From positions 1 to 15,824 of the forward strand of contig CAOJKG010000015.1 in NCBI GenBank assembly GCA_948437815.1: DNA of 15,824 nt. Reading direction: 5' to 3'. Below the pieces are notes generated by a model. It was not told the DNA's origin and searched no databases. It worked only from the letters and a program-made list of their open reading frames with translations. Made by a program: the position numbers and the translations under genes. This stretch comes from an uncultured Mycoplasmatota bacterium (GTDB lineage Bacteria > Bacillota_I > Bacilli_A > RF39 > UBA660). This document shows, in pieces, positions 6,282-14,009 of the stretch (position 1 is the stretch's first letter; each line of letters begins with the position of its first letter).

Positions 6282-7454
6282 TTATCTTCCTAAATAATCT
6301 TCTCTTCTTTTGTAATCGCTTATTAATTTAAAAAGCTCATTAAATGCTTCGCTTCTGCTTTCGATAGCTTCTTCTGTTTTAAGCTTTAAACTAAAATCTG
6401 CCTCATGAGGAAATGATATTATATCTAATCCAATCGTTACATCACTTAATTTTGTAAAGTAACGAAGAAGATTATCCGTTATATTACTTTGAAGCTTATC
6501 ATGTTCTTCCTCTTTTTCAAAAAAATACTTAATAAGGCTTTCTGTTAGTTTTTCTGAATGCTCTAATTGTTCACAATCGTTTACTAACAATTGCAAATAT
6601 TGGTTAGCTTTTACTTTATTAAACATAGACTTTCTCTTTGCATTCCACCTTTCTATTAAAAATGGTTTCACTTCTATTTCTTTATCTGAGCATAATGATA
6701 TAAAAAGCATAGCAGCGAAAAAATAATGTTCTGGTGCACCATTTATCTTGGCAATAAACCCCTTTCTGATTTTTTTTAAATATGTTCTTTCTTCAGCTTC
6801 ATTATTTTTTCTTGTCTTTTGAATACCATAAAGTTGATATTTTTCTCCTGTATTGCCTGCATATATTTCTGGCAAGTGTAATATATATCCATCATCAAAT
6901 TCTAAATAACTTGTAATTCTATATGGCGTCTCAGCTTTAATTGGGCTTTTTTCTTCTATAATCCGTAATCTTGCTCCAATACTATCAATGTATCCTATAT
7001 CTATTAGTTCATTGCTCTCAATAATTTTATTATCTAACATAGCTATACGAGATTTTAAAAAATTTATTGGATTATCGAAATCTTCAAAAGATGCATTAGC
7101 AAGTAAATTAGCTACTATAGTATATTTAATTAAGTACTCTTCTTGACCTTCACTTAAAGTGTCTTTATATTCTTTATTTAGATCTTCTAAAAAAGCAAAA
7201 TTTGATATATCATAAAAGTCTATAGCCTTTCTTACAAATTCTACTAATAAGCTATTAAATAAAACTTTATTGGTTATTTTTAAAGTTGGTATTACTAAAT
7301 CTTCACATGCCGCTTCATCACATATACTAATTACTTCATTATCTATTACTAAATTAAAGGCAGTATTAAACATAAAATAACAGTCTATTTCTCCTTTTTT
7401 AGCTTCTGGAACTATTTCATTATAAAATATATCTAATATCCTACTATCTGTCAC
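6282..7454 (-). CDS. Hypothetical soluble protein (390 aa), GTG start
   Basis: I cannot name this family. The product of 390 residues is acidic and has no signal peptide or membrane helix, so it is probably cytoplasmic and mixed alpha/beta. Segments that look conserved-like are LPEIYAG (194-200), YQLYGIQ (206-212), FLIERWNAKR (265-274), LLRYF (329-333) and SFPHEAD (347-353). From memory they resemble an unnamed group of hypothetical proteins in uncultured Firmicutes; I cannot verify this. The start is GTG at 7454, five bases after AGGAGG. An ATG two bases upstream is followed at once by TGA and cannot be the start. The gene has its own promoter and terminator, hence is monocistronic. Neighbours (ppdK, the Lys-rich protein) give no clear clue. 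Confidence 0.8.
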   Translation of the reverse strand: MTDSRILDIFYNEIVPEAKKGEIDCYFMFNTAFNLVIDNEVISICDEAACEDLVIPTLKITNKVLFNSLLVEFVRKAIDFYDISNFAFLEDLNKEYKDTLSEGQEEYLIKYTIVANLLANASFEDFDNPINFLKSRIAMLDNKIIESNELIDIGYIDSIGARLRIIEEKSPIKAETPYRITSYLEFDDGYILHLPEIYAGNTGEKYQLYGIQKTRKNNEAEERTYLKKIRKGFIAKINGAPEHYFFAAMLFISLCSDKEIEVKPFLIERWNAKRKSMFNKVKANQYLQLLVNDCEQLEHSEKLTESLIKYFFEKEEEHDKLQSNITDNLLRYFTKLSDVTIGLDIISFPHEADFSLKLKTEEAIESRSEAFNELFKLISDYKRREDYLGR

Positions 7455-7521
7455 ATTGTCCTCCTATATTAAAAATATTTTTAAATAACTTTTTATTATA
7501 AAAAATTAATTTTATAGCTTA

Positions 7522-7550
7522 ATTATATCATATTATATATTTTTAATAAA
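7522..7550 (-). promoter_or_regulatory. Promoter of the 390-aa protein gene
   Basis: TATAAT (7527-7522) is preceded by TGA, an extended -10. The hexamer 17 bases upstream, TTTATT (7550-7545), is a weak -35 and overlaps the tail of the ppdK terminator. The leader to the GTG start is about 60 bases, very AT-rich, and ends in the strong site AGGAGG. Confidence 0.6.
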
Positions 7551-7577
7551 TTAAAAAGTTATGTAAAAAACATAACT
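7551..7577 (-). terminator. Intrinsic terminator of ppdK
   Basis: A perfect 7-bp stem (AGTTATG at 7577-7571, CATAACT at 7563-7557) with a T-rich 7-base loop is followed by a T tract. It begins two bases after the ppdK stop codon. Confidence 0.8.
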
Positions 7578-7579
7578 CA

Positions 7580-10204
7580 TTATTTATTTTTGATTTTTGC
7601 TTGAGCAGCTGCTAGTCTAGCGATTGGTATTCTAAATGGTGAACATGATACATAATCAAGACCTACACTTTCGCAAAAAGCGATACTAGCTGGATCTCCA
7701 CCGTGTTCGCCACATATTCCTAAATGGATATTTGGTCTTATAGATTTTCCTTTTTCAATAGCTATTCTTACTAATTCGCCAACGCCTTCAATATCCACTT
7801 TAGCAAACGGATCACTTTCAAATATGTTATTTTTATAATAATCATTTAAGAACTTACCAGCATCATCTCTTGAGAAGCCATAAGATAATTGAGTTAAATC
7901 GTTAGTTCCAAATGAGAAGAACTCAGCATGTTTAGCTATTTTGTCTGCAATAAGAGCAGCACGTGGTATTTCAATCATTGTTCCTACTTGATATTCGATA
8001 TCAATGCCACTTTTTTTAATAATAGTATCTGCAGTTTCACAAACAATATTTTTAACAAAAATTAATTCTTTTTCATCGCCAATTAAAGGGATCATAATTT
8101 CAGGAGTTACTTTTGTTCCTTCTTTTGTAACATTTATAGCAGCTTCAATAATTGCTCTGGTTTGCATTTTAGCAATTTCAGGATATGTAACCGCTAAACG
8201 ACAACCTCTATGTCCCATCATTGGATTAAATTCTTTTAAGGAGTCAATTCTTTTCTTTAAAGTTTCAAAACTAATTTCTAAACTTTCTGCTAAAGCTTTA
8301 ATCTCATCATCTGTATGAGGCAAAAACTCATGCAAAGGAGGATCTAAATAACGAATTGTTACACTATATGGTGCCATAGCTCTAAATAATTCTTCAAAAT
8401 CTGCTCTTTGAGATGGTAATATGTCTGCTAAAGCTTTTTCTCTTTGTTCTAGAGTTTCAGCAGTAATCATTTTACGGAAGTTAAATATTCTTGTTTCTTC
8501 AAAAAACATATGCTCAGTACGACATAAACCAATTCCCTCGGCTCCAAATTTACGTGCTTGTTTGGCATCTTTTGGAGTGTCAGCATTAGTTCTAACTTTT
8601 AGTCTTCTAGTTTCATCAGCCCAACTCATAAATGTTTCAAAATCGCCACTTATTGTAGGGTCTTCAGTTTTGATAATTCCATCGTATACTTTACCAGTAG
8701 AACCATCTAAACTGATTTCATCTCCTTCATGATATACCTTACCACTTGCTGTTGTTAAAGTTTTCTTTTCTTCATTAACTGTTAATTCACCACAACCTGA
8801 TACACAACATCTTCCCATACCTCGAGCAACGACAGCAGCATGGCTAGTCATTCCGCCACGTATAGTAAGTATTCCTTCTGCATGATTCATTCCTTCAATA
8901 TCTTCAGGACTAGTTTCAAGTCTAACTAAAATAGTTTTCTCTCCTGCTTTAGCATGCATTGTAACATCTTCAGCTGTAAAATAAATTTTGCCTGCTCCAG
9001 CTCCTGGTGATGCTGCAAGACCTGTTGCAATAACTTCGCCTTTTTTTAAAGCTTCACTATTAAACATCGGGTGAAGTAAACTATCTAATTGTTTTGGCTC
9101 AACTTTTAGTAAAGCTTCTTCTTTACTAATCATGCCTTCATTTACTAAGTCAACAGCTATTTTTAATGCGGCGGTAGCTGTTCTTTTACCATTTCTGGTT
9201 TGTAGCATAAATAATTTCCCATTTTCTATGGTAAACTCCATGTCTTGCATATCTTTATAATGATTTTCTAGTTTTGTAGCAATATCTACAAACTCTTTAT
9301 AAACTTCTGGCATTACATTTTCTAGTGTTGAAATTGGTTCTGGAGTTCTAATTCCTGCAACTACATCTTCTCCTTGAGCGTTAATTAAATATTCGCCATA
9401 AAGTTTTGCTTCGCCTGTCGCCGGATTTCTTGTAAACGCCACTCCAGTACCTGACGATTCGCCACGATTGCCATAAACCATTTCTTGAATATTAACTGCT
9501 GTCCCCCATGATCCTGGAATATCATTCATCCTACGATAATATATAGCTCTTTCATTATTCCAACTTCTAAATACTGCTTTTATAGCTTCGATTAATTGAA
9601 CTTTTGGATCTTGTGGAAATTCTTCACCTGCAATTTCTTTATATATTCTTTTGAAATCTTCAGTTACTTCAACCATATCTTCTGCTGTTAAATCAGTATC
9701 AAATTTTGCTCCTTTTTCTTCTTTTATTTCATCTAAACGACGTTCAAAACTTGCTTTAGAGTATCCTTTTACGACATCTGCAAACATCTGAATAAATCTA
9801 CGATATGAATCATAAACAAATCTTTTGTTTTGAGTAACTTCAGTAAAACCTTGCGCTACCTCATCATTTAAGCCCAAATTTAATACTGTATCCATCATTC
9901 CAGGCATACTAGCTCTAGCCCCGCTTCTAATACTTACAAGCAATGGATTTTCTTTATCTCCTAAGGTCTTGCCAGTGATTTTTTCTAATTCACTTAATTT
10001 AGTATAAATTTCTTCTTTTATGGCTTCGTCTATTACTTCTTTATCTTCATAATATTTGTTACAAGCTTCAGTTGTAACCGTAAACCCACTTGGGACCGGT
10101 AGGCCAATTGAAGTCATTTCTGCTAAGTTTGCCCCTTTTCCTCCTAATAAATTCTTCATGTCTTTGTTACCTTCTGAAAAAAGGTATACATATTTCTTTC
10201 CCAT
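7580..10204 (-). CDS. ppdK: Pyruvate, phosphate dikinase
   Basis: This enzyme interconverts pyruvate, ATP and phosphate with phosphoenolpyruvate, AMP and diphosphate, allowing a reversible lower glycolysis. The 874-residue length equals that of the Clostridium symbiosum enzyme. The N-terminal nucleotide-binding domain begins with LLGGKGANLAEM (19-30), then SIRSGARASMPGMMDTVLNL (91-110). The swivelling domain carries GGMTSHAAVVARGMG with the phosphocarrier H455 and the regulatory-site T453. The C-terminal barrel contains GAEGIGLCRTEHMFF, FSFGTNDLTQ and GICGEHGGDP, with C831 at the pyruvate site. The ATG is preceded by AAGGAGG. The gene stands alone between its own promoter and terminator. A palindrome at its -35 element suggests transcriptional control. 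No regulatory kinase/phosphorylase gene is in view. Confidence 0.98.
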   Translation of the reverse strand: MGKKYVYLFSEGNKDMKNLLGGKGANLAEMTSIGLPVPSGFTVTTEACNKYYEDKEVIDEAIKEEIYTKLSELEKITGKTLGDKENPLLVSIRSGARASMPGMMDTVLNLGLNDEVAQGFTEVTQNKRFVYDSYRRFIQMFADVVKGYSKASFERRLDEIKEEKGAKFDTDLTAEDMVEVTEDFKRIYKEIAGEEFPQDPKVQLIEAIKAVFRSWNNERAIYYRRMNDIPGSWGTAVNIQEMVYGNRGESSGTGVAFTRNPATGEAKLYGEYLINAQGEDVVAGIRTPEPISTLENVMPEVYKEFVDIATKLENHYKDMQDMEFTIENGKLFMLQTRNGKRTATAALKIAVDLVNEGMISKEEALLKVEPKQLDSLLHPMFNSEALKKGEVIATGLAASPGAGAGKIYFTAEDVTMHAKAGEKTILVRLETSPEDIEGMNHAEGILTIRGGMTSHAAVVARGMGRCCVSGCGELTVNEEKKTLTTASGKVYHEGDEISLDGSTGKVYDGIIKTEDPTISGDFETFMSWADETRRLKVRTNADTPKDAKQARKFGAEGIGLCRTEHMFFEETRIFNFRKMITAETLEQREKALADILPSQRADFEELFRAMAPYSVTIRYLDPPLHEFLPHTDDEIKALAESLEISFETLKKRIDSLKEFNPMMGHRGCRLAVTYPEIAKMQTRAIIEAAINVTKEGTKVTPEIMIPLIGDEKELIFVKNIVCETADTIIKKSGIDIEYQVGTMIEIPRAALIADKIAKHAEFFSFGTNDLTQLSYGFSRDDAGKFLNDYYKNNIFESDPFAKVDIEGVGELVRIAIEKGKSIRPNIHLGICGEHGGDPASIAFCESVGLDYVSCSPFRIPIARLAAAQAKIKNK

Positions 10205-10232
10205 ATTGCCTCCTTATAATGGTTATAGATTT

Positions 10233-10261
10233 ATTATAACAGACGGCAATACTCCCAACAA
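10233..10261 (-). promoter_or_regulatory. Promoter of ppdK
   Basis: TTGTTG (10261-10256), a 17-base spacer and TATAAT (10238-10233) preceded by TGT form a good sigma-A promoter with extended -10. Transcription would start near 10226, giving a leader of about 22 bases with AAGGAGG. Confidence 0.75.
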
Positions 10262-10277
10262 TGATACTACTATCATT
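10260..10277. promoter_or_regulatory. Palindromic operator-like site at the ppdK -35 element
   Basis: A perfect inverted repeat, AATGATA-N4-TATCATT, whose inner end overlaps the first two bases of the -35 hexamer. Position and symmetry fit a dimeric regulator binding site. There is no following T tract on either strand, so it is not a terminator. It does not match the Fur, PerR, Rex, CodY or CcpA consensus as I know them. The rest of the gap up to 10322 shows nothing else I can name. Confidence 0.5.
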
Positions 10278-10312
10278 TGACAAAACTTATACAAATTTGG
10301 CCTTTATTTTTC

Positions 10313-10342
10313 AAAATTAAAAGAGTGACTTATTTACCACTC
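10313..10342 (-). terminator. Weak terminator overlapping the end of the 308-aa gene
   Basis: GAGTG (10342-10338) pairs with CACTC (10327-10323) across a 10-base loop that contains the stop codon, followed by TTTTAATTTT. The stem is only five perfect pairs, possibly six with a G-U pair, so this is tentative. It would separate the 308-residue gene from ppdK. Confidence 0.45.
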
Positions 10343-11256
10343 CATATTTCATACCAATTTTTTAAATTACTTACGCCATCACCAGCGATTTCTTTTATTA
10401 AATCAAAGGTTAAACCAAAATTTTTCTTTAAACTTTGAAACCCATCTTTGGCACTAGCACATAACTCATTATTTGAATTACATATAGTTGTTGTAATATC
10501 TAAATAAACAGATATAATATTAGCCTTAATATTTGTATAAATATTTTTAGTTGTACTTGAAATACTCTCTTTATAGCCTGGAAAATATTTATCTATTTTA
10601 CTATCTAAATATAAAGCACTAGATAATACTTTTAATTTAGCACTATTTGATAATTCATTAAAAGTATGACCCTTGATAGTTCCTTTATAAAAGATAAAAT
10701 CAATTATTGTAATAAAATACTCTTTGGCACTTTCTCCTAAACTTGGTTTATCCATTTCAGCTTCTACTCTATTTAAATAACTTATTACAACATCGTCAGC
10801 TTTTTCGTCTTCATTTTTATTATTACTATTTACGATATTAGAATTATTACCTTCGTTATCTGGTTTTTCAACATTATTATCTTTAATATTATTTTTATCA
10901 TCAGTATTATTTAAATCAGTTTTATTCTCACTACTATTTTTGCTAATTATTTCTTCATCTATAATCTTTATTTCTTTAGGACTTTTTGCATTATTGATAT
11001 TACTTTCATAATATGTAAATTTAACTTTATCACCAATTTCATAACTACCTTTTATATTAGATATTAAATAGTTTTCATTATTTCTTTCAATCATTAAATA
11101 CTCTTTATCTGCAATTATTACTGTACCTGTTATATCTTTTGATACTTCTATTTGTTTATTGTTTAATAAGTAGAAGATTGTTATGCATGCACTTATAAAT
11201 AAAATGAATAAAATCCCTATCTTTATATTTTTACTATTTCTTTTTAAAAATTCCAT
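10330..11256 (-). CDS. Hypothetical membrane-anchored protein with Asn-rich linker (308 aa)
   Basis: I do not recognise a named family. A basic N-terminus and one membrane helix (about 12-32) look like an uncleaved signal anchor with the rest outside. Residues about 40-104 alternate strands (TGTVIIADKEYLMIE, GDKVKFTYYE, SPKEIKIID) and resemble a small OB-like barrel. Residues 105-150 form a low-complexity linker with 16 Asn in 46 positions. The remainder (about 155-308) is helical, with FITIIDFIFYKGTIKG, IDKYFPGYKE and a Cys pair (C259, C266) that could form a disulfide outside the cell. The ATG follows AAGGGGAG. It has its own promoter and probably a weak terminator. A surface or envelope role is likely from topology; the specific function is unknown. 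Confidence 0.75.
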   Translation of the reverse strand: MEFLKRNSKNIKIGILFILFISACITIFYLLNNKQIEVSKDITGTVIIADKEYLMIERNNENYLISNIKGSYEIGDKVKFTYYESNINNAKSPKEIKIIDEEIISKNSSENKTDLNNTDDKNNIKDNNVEKPDNEGNNSNIVNSNNKNEDEKADDVVISYLNRVEAEMDKPSLGESAKEYFITIIDFIFYKGTIKGHTFNELSNSAKLKVLSSALYLDSKIDKYFPGYKESISSTTKNIYTNIKANIISVYLDITTTICNSNNELCASAKDGFQSLKKNFGLTFDLIKEIAGDGVSNLKNWYEIWSGK

Positions 11257-11279
11257 TATTGTCTCCCCTTAGTAATTAT

Positions 11280-11308
11280 ATTATAACATTAATCTCTAAA
11301 TGGTGCAA
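11280..11308 (-). promoter_or_regulatory. Promoter of the 308-aa membrane protein gene
   Basis: TTGCAC (11308-11303), a 17-base spacer and TATAAT (11285-11280) preceded by TGT. Good -35 and extended -10. The start point would be near 11273, about 17 bases before the ATG. The AT-rich stretch from 11309 to 11401 upstream of it shows no further feature I can support. Confidence 0.72.
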
Positions 11309-11401
11309 ATTTGAAAGATATTTTAATTTATTGATATAATTCTTTACTAAAGTTAATATTACAATATATCTATCAAATAAAGTAGTTAGTTTTTAGTATT
11401 T

Positions 11402-11427
11402 AAAAAAATTCCATATTTTAATGGAAT
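11402..11427 (-). terminator. Intrinsic terminator of the FAD dehydrogenase gene
   Basis: A perfect 7-bp stem (ATTCCAT at 11427-11421, ATGGAAT at 11414-11408) with a 6-base loop is followed by a run of T. It begins five bases after the stop codon. Confidence 0.85.
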
Positions 11428-11432
11428 CTTTT

Positions 11433-12830
11433 TTATTTAATTCGTTTTAAAATATCTCTAGCTGCAACTAAGCCAGTAGCTGCTGCTGTTACAATATTTC
11501 CTGCTTTACCTGCGCCATCACCAATAAAATAAACATCAAAATTCTCTAATTTAAATTTATTATTGGTAGTTATTTCGTTACTAAAGAATTTTATTTCTGG
11601 GCCATAAAGTAATGTTTCATCATTATTTACTCCTGGAATAATTTGATCCAACTTCTCTAAGCCTTCTAAAATGTTTAAAATAATTCGATGAGGTAATACT
11701 AATGATAAATCTCCTGCTACACAATCTTTTAATGTTGGTTCAATAAATAATTTATTAATTCTCCCCCAATTGCTTCTACGGCCTGACTTTAAGTCTTTTA
11801 GTGTTTGTATTATTGGTTTAGAATCTCCTAAAACATTAGCTATTTTGGCTATTGATTCGCCATATTCTCTTGTATTTGTTACAGGCTCTGTTAGCGTTAC
11901 TTTACTTATAAAAGCAAAATTAGAATTATTTGATTTAATCTCTTTTAATGAATGACCATTTACACATATATAACCATAATAATTTTCTTTTGCTACAAAA
12001 CCACCAGGATTGGTACAAAATGTTCTTATTTCATCACCATAAGTCTTAGTTTTAATAAATATTGTTGGGTCATATATTACACTACATATTTGCTCTAATA
12101 CTTCTTTTCGTACTTCAACTCTAACTCCTATTTCAATACTTTTAGAAATATAATCGATTTTATATTTATCTGCTAAATCTTGAACCCATTTGGCTCCTGT
12201 TCTACCAGGCGCTACAACAACATTTTTGGTTGTTAGTATCTCTTCTTTTTTGTCTTTTGTATATTTAACTTTATGTTCCGTTTCTTTAACACTTTCAATA
12301 TCTATCACATCAGTATTTTCAAATATTTTAACACCTTTTGCTTCTAAATAATTAGAAAAATCTTCAATATATTTAGGTAAATGATCACTGCCTAAGTGTT
12401 TTTGCTTTATTAAAAGTAGTCTAGCTCCCACCTTAGTAACTTCTTTTTTTATTTCTTCAGCTTTATCCATATTGCTAGGAAATACATCAGCATCCATGCC
12501 AAATTTATTAAATATAACTTCAGTATCATCAATTAATTTATAAGCTTCACTTTCATTCATATATTTAAATAAATCTGATTTGCCTAATTTGGGAATAAAA
12601 TTTAATTTACCATCAGAAAAAGTTCCCGCTCCACCATAGCCTGATAAAATACCACATGGTTGGCAATTTTTACATTCTGTTTTTAATTTATTCATGGGAC
12701 ATATTCTATTTTTAACAAACTTGCCTTTTTCTAAAATAGCTATTTTTAATTTAGGATTATTTTCAATTAACTCATACGCACAAAACAATCCTGCAGGACC
12801 AGCTCCAACTATTATACAATCATAATTCAT
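11433..12830 (-). CDS. FAD-dependent dehydrogenase, COG2509 type, function unknown
   Basis: A 465-residue flavoprotein of the Rossmann-fold oxidoreductase type. The dinucleotide-binding motif VGAGPAG is at 8-14, with an acidic end of the second strand (ILEKG, 32-36). A second FAD motif, FIGDGAGKAGNIVTAAATGL, lies near the C-terminus. A cysteine cluster (C44, C53, C56, C59) is followed by GYGGAGTFSDGKLN (64-77). This combination is typical of the COG2509 group, whose substrate is not established as far as I know. The cysteines could be redox active or bind metal; that is inference. There is no signal peptide, so it is cytoplasmic. The ATG follows GAGGTAAAAGT. The gene is monocistronic between a promoter and a strong terminator, sitting inside what would be the dcw region in other Firmicutes. 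Confidence 0.88.
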   Translation of the reverse strand: MNYDCIIVGAGPAGLFCAYELIENNPKLKIAILEKGKFVKNRICPMNKLKTECKNCQPCGILSGYGGAGTFSDGKLNFIPKLGKSDLFKYMNESEAYKLIDDTEVIFNKFGMDADVFPSNMDKAEEIKKEVTKVGARLLLIKQKHLGSDHLPKYIEDFSNYLEAKGVKIFENTDVIDIESVKETEHKVKYTKDKKEEILTTKNVVVAPGRTGAKWVQDLADKYKIDYISKSIEIGVRVEVRKEVLEQICSVIYDPTIFIKTKTYGDEIRTFCTNPGGFVAKENYYGYICVNGHSLKEIKSNNSNFAFISKVTLTEPVTNTREYGESIAKIANVLGDSKPIIQTLKDLKSGRRSNWGRINKLFIEPTLKDCVAGDLSLVLPHRIILNILEGLEKLDQIIPGVNNDETLLYGPEIKFFSNEITTNNKFKLENFDVYFIGDGAGKAGNIVTAAATGLVAARDILKRIK

Positions 12831-12875
12831 ACTTTTACCTCATCTTTTCTAGCTTTTAATAATTATGCTAATTTA

Positions 12876-12904
12876 ATTTTAACATATCAAATAAAAAAAG
12901 ACTA
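12876..12904 (-). promoter_or_regulatory. Promoter of the FAD dehydrogenase gene
   Basis: TAAAAT (12881-12876) is preceded by TGT, an extended -10. The -35 position at 17-base spacing reads TAGTCT (12904-12899), which is poor and lies in the 3' arm of the mraY terminator hairpin. The leader would be about 40 bases. Confidence 0.55.
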
Positions 12905-12926
12905 TAAAATTTGTTATTTTATAATC
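12892..12926 (-). terminator. Strong intrinsic terminator after mraY
   Basis: An 11-bp stem with one G-U pair (GATTATAAAAT at 12926-12916 with ATTTTATAGTC at 12910-12900) and a 5-base loop is followed by seven T. It starts two bases after the mraY stop and ends the cell-wall transcript. Confidence 0.9.
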
Positions 12927-12928
12927 TG

Positions 12929-13921
12929 TTATAACCATACTCCATATGTTATAGCTGCCATAGCAAGTATTAACCCTGCAACCCAAAAGTATCTTACTAT
13001 GTCTTGTTCATTTAAACCTACTACTTCAAAATGATGATGTAAAGGTGCTCTTTTAAATACTTTTTTATTAAATTTTCTAATAGCGATTATTTGAATCAAA
13101 CTACTTAATGTTTCAATAACAAATATTCCACCAATTAAAGCCAGAGACAACTCATGTCTAGTAAGTATAGCTATAGTGGCGAGTGTTGCTCCTAATGATA
13201 AAGATCCTAAATCTCCCATAAATACTTTGGCAGGATGTGAGTTAAATACTAAGAATCCTAATAGTGCTCCTGCTATAACAAAACAGAATATAGCTATTTC
13301 TTGATATCCTACTAACCAACCTGTGTTCCAAGATATAACACCAAAAGCAATAAATGCTATAGCACTTAATCCGCCTGCTAATCCATCTAGTCCGTCAGTA
13401 ATATTTACAGCATTACTACTTCCTACTAATAAGAAAAGAATAAATAATCCGAATGTCCATCCCATCGGCAAATTAATTCCTAAACTAGTTATAACTAAAT
13501 CTGATTTGCCACCATTACTCATAAATATATAAAAGAATATAAGAGCAATTATCATTTGAGCTAATAATTTAGTAACTATTGTTAATCCTTTATTATTATG
13601 AAATTTGATTTTTAAATAATCATCTACAAAACCTAAAATCGCATAAGATATAAAAACAAAAATAAGAATTATCAAACTATGAGTTATTTTAACACTACCA
13701 TTAAAATATAAAAGAATTAAAGCTATAATTGTAGGTATGATAAATATTAATCCGCCCATTGTTGGAGTTCCCTCTTTTTTTAAATGTCTCTCTCCAATAT
13801 AGTGACTTACATATTGTCCTATATGAAATCTTCTTAAAATCGGTATTAATATTAATCCTGTAATAATTGCTAAAATAAAACCTAAAAGTATAGCCATTGC
13901 TGTTTTTGCAAGTATTAACAT
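12929..13921 (-). CDS. mraY: Phospho-N-acetylmuramoyl-pentapeptide transferase MraY
   Basis: MraY transfers phospho-MurNAc-pentapeptide from UDP to undecaprenyl phosphate, forming lipid I in the membrane. The 330-residue polytopic protein has about ten hydrophobic segments. It shows the family motifs: KKEGTPTMGG (48-57), the aspartate pair VDDYLK (99-104; D100, D101), NITDGLDGLAGG (173-184), MGDLGS with D237 (235-240), and APLHHHFE (292-299). The ATG is preceded by AAAGAGGTGG. It follows the penicillin-binding protein gene by 88 bases without a terminator and probably shares its transcript. In most Firmicutes murE precedes and murD follows; neither is here, and a strong terminator comes right after mraY. 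Identity is certain. Confidence 0.98.
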   Translation of the reverse strand: MLILAKTAMAILLGFILAIITGLILIPILRRFHIGQYVSHYIGERHLKKEGTPTMGGLIFIIPTIIALILLYFNGSVKITHSLIILIFVFISYAILGFVDDYLKIKFHNNKGLTIVTKLLAQMIIALIFFYIFMSNGGKSDLVITSLGINLPMGWTFGLFILFLLVGSSNAVNITDGLDGLAGGLSAIAFIAFGVISWNTGWLVGYQEIAIFCFVIAGALLGFLVFNSHPAKVFMGDLGSLSLGATLATIAILTRHELSLALIGGIFVIETLSSLIQIIAIRKFNKKVFKRAPLHHHFEVVGLNEQDIVRYFWVAGLILAMAAITYGVWL

Positions 13922-14009
13922 AACCCACCTCTTTCTTTTTTTATTATACTACTTATTATGATAAATTTCTTTTATTTTAAGCTTATTTGACATCGGTTTC
14001 ACAGATTAA

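Noticed and set aside
8004..8732. Two plus-strand open frames inside ppdK
   Set aside because: Antisense shadows of a highly conserved enzyme gene with no promoter or ribosome binding site.
13701..13928. Minus-strand frame of 75 residues overlapping the start of mraY
   Set aside because: Out-of-frame reading of the mraY 5' end; low-complexity product, and the ribosome binding site better fits the mraY ATG.
13943..13948. TATAAT upstream of mraY as a possible promoter
   Set aside because: It lacks the TG extension seen elsewhere, has no acceptable -35 at 16-18 bases, and sits only about 20 bases before the ATG; mraY is more likely read from upstream.
13986..13991. TTGACA on the plus strand between mraY and the penicillin-binding protein gene
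   Set aside because: No -10 at proper spacing and no plus-strand gene downstream; chance match.
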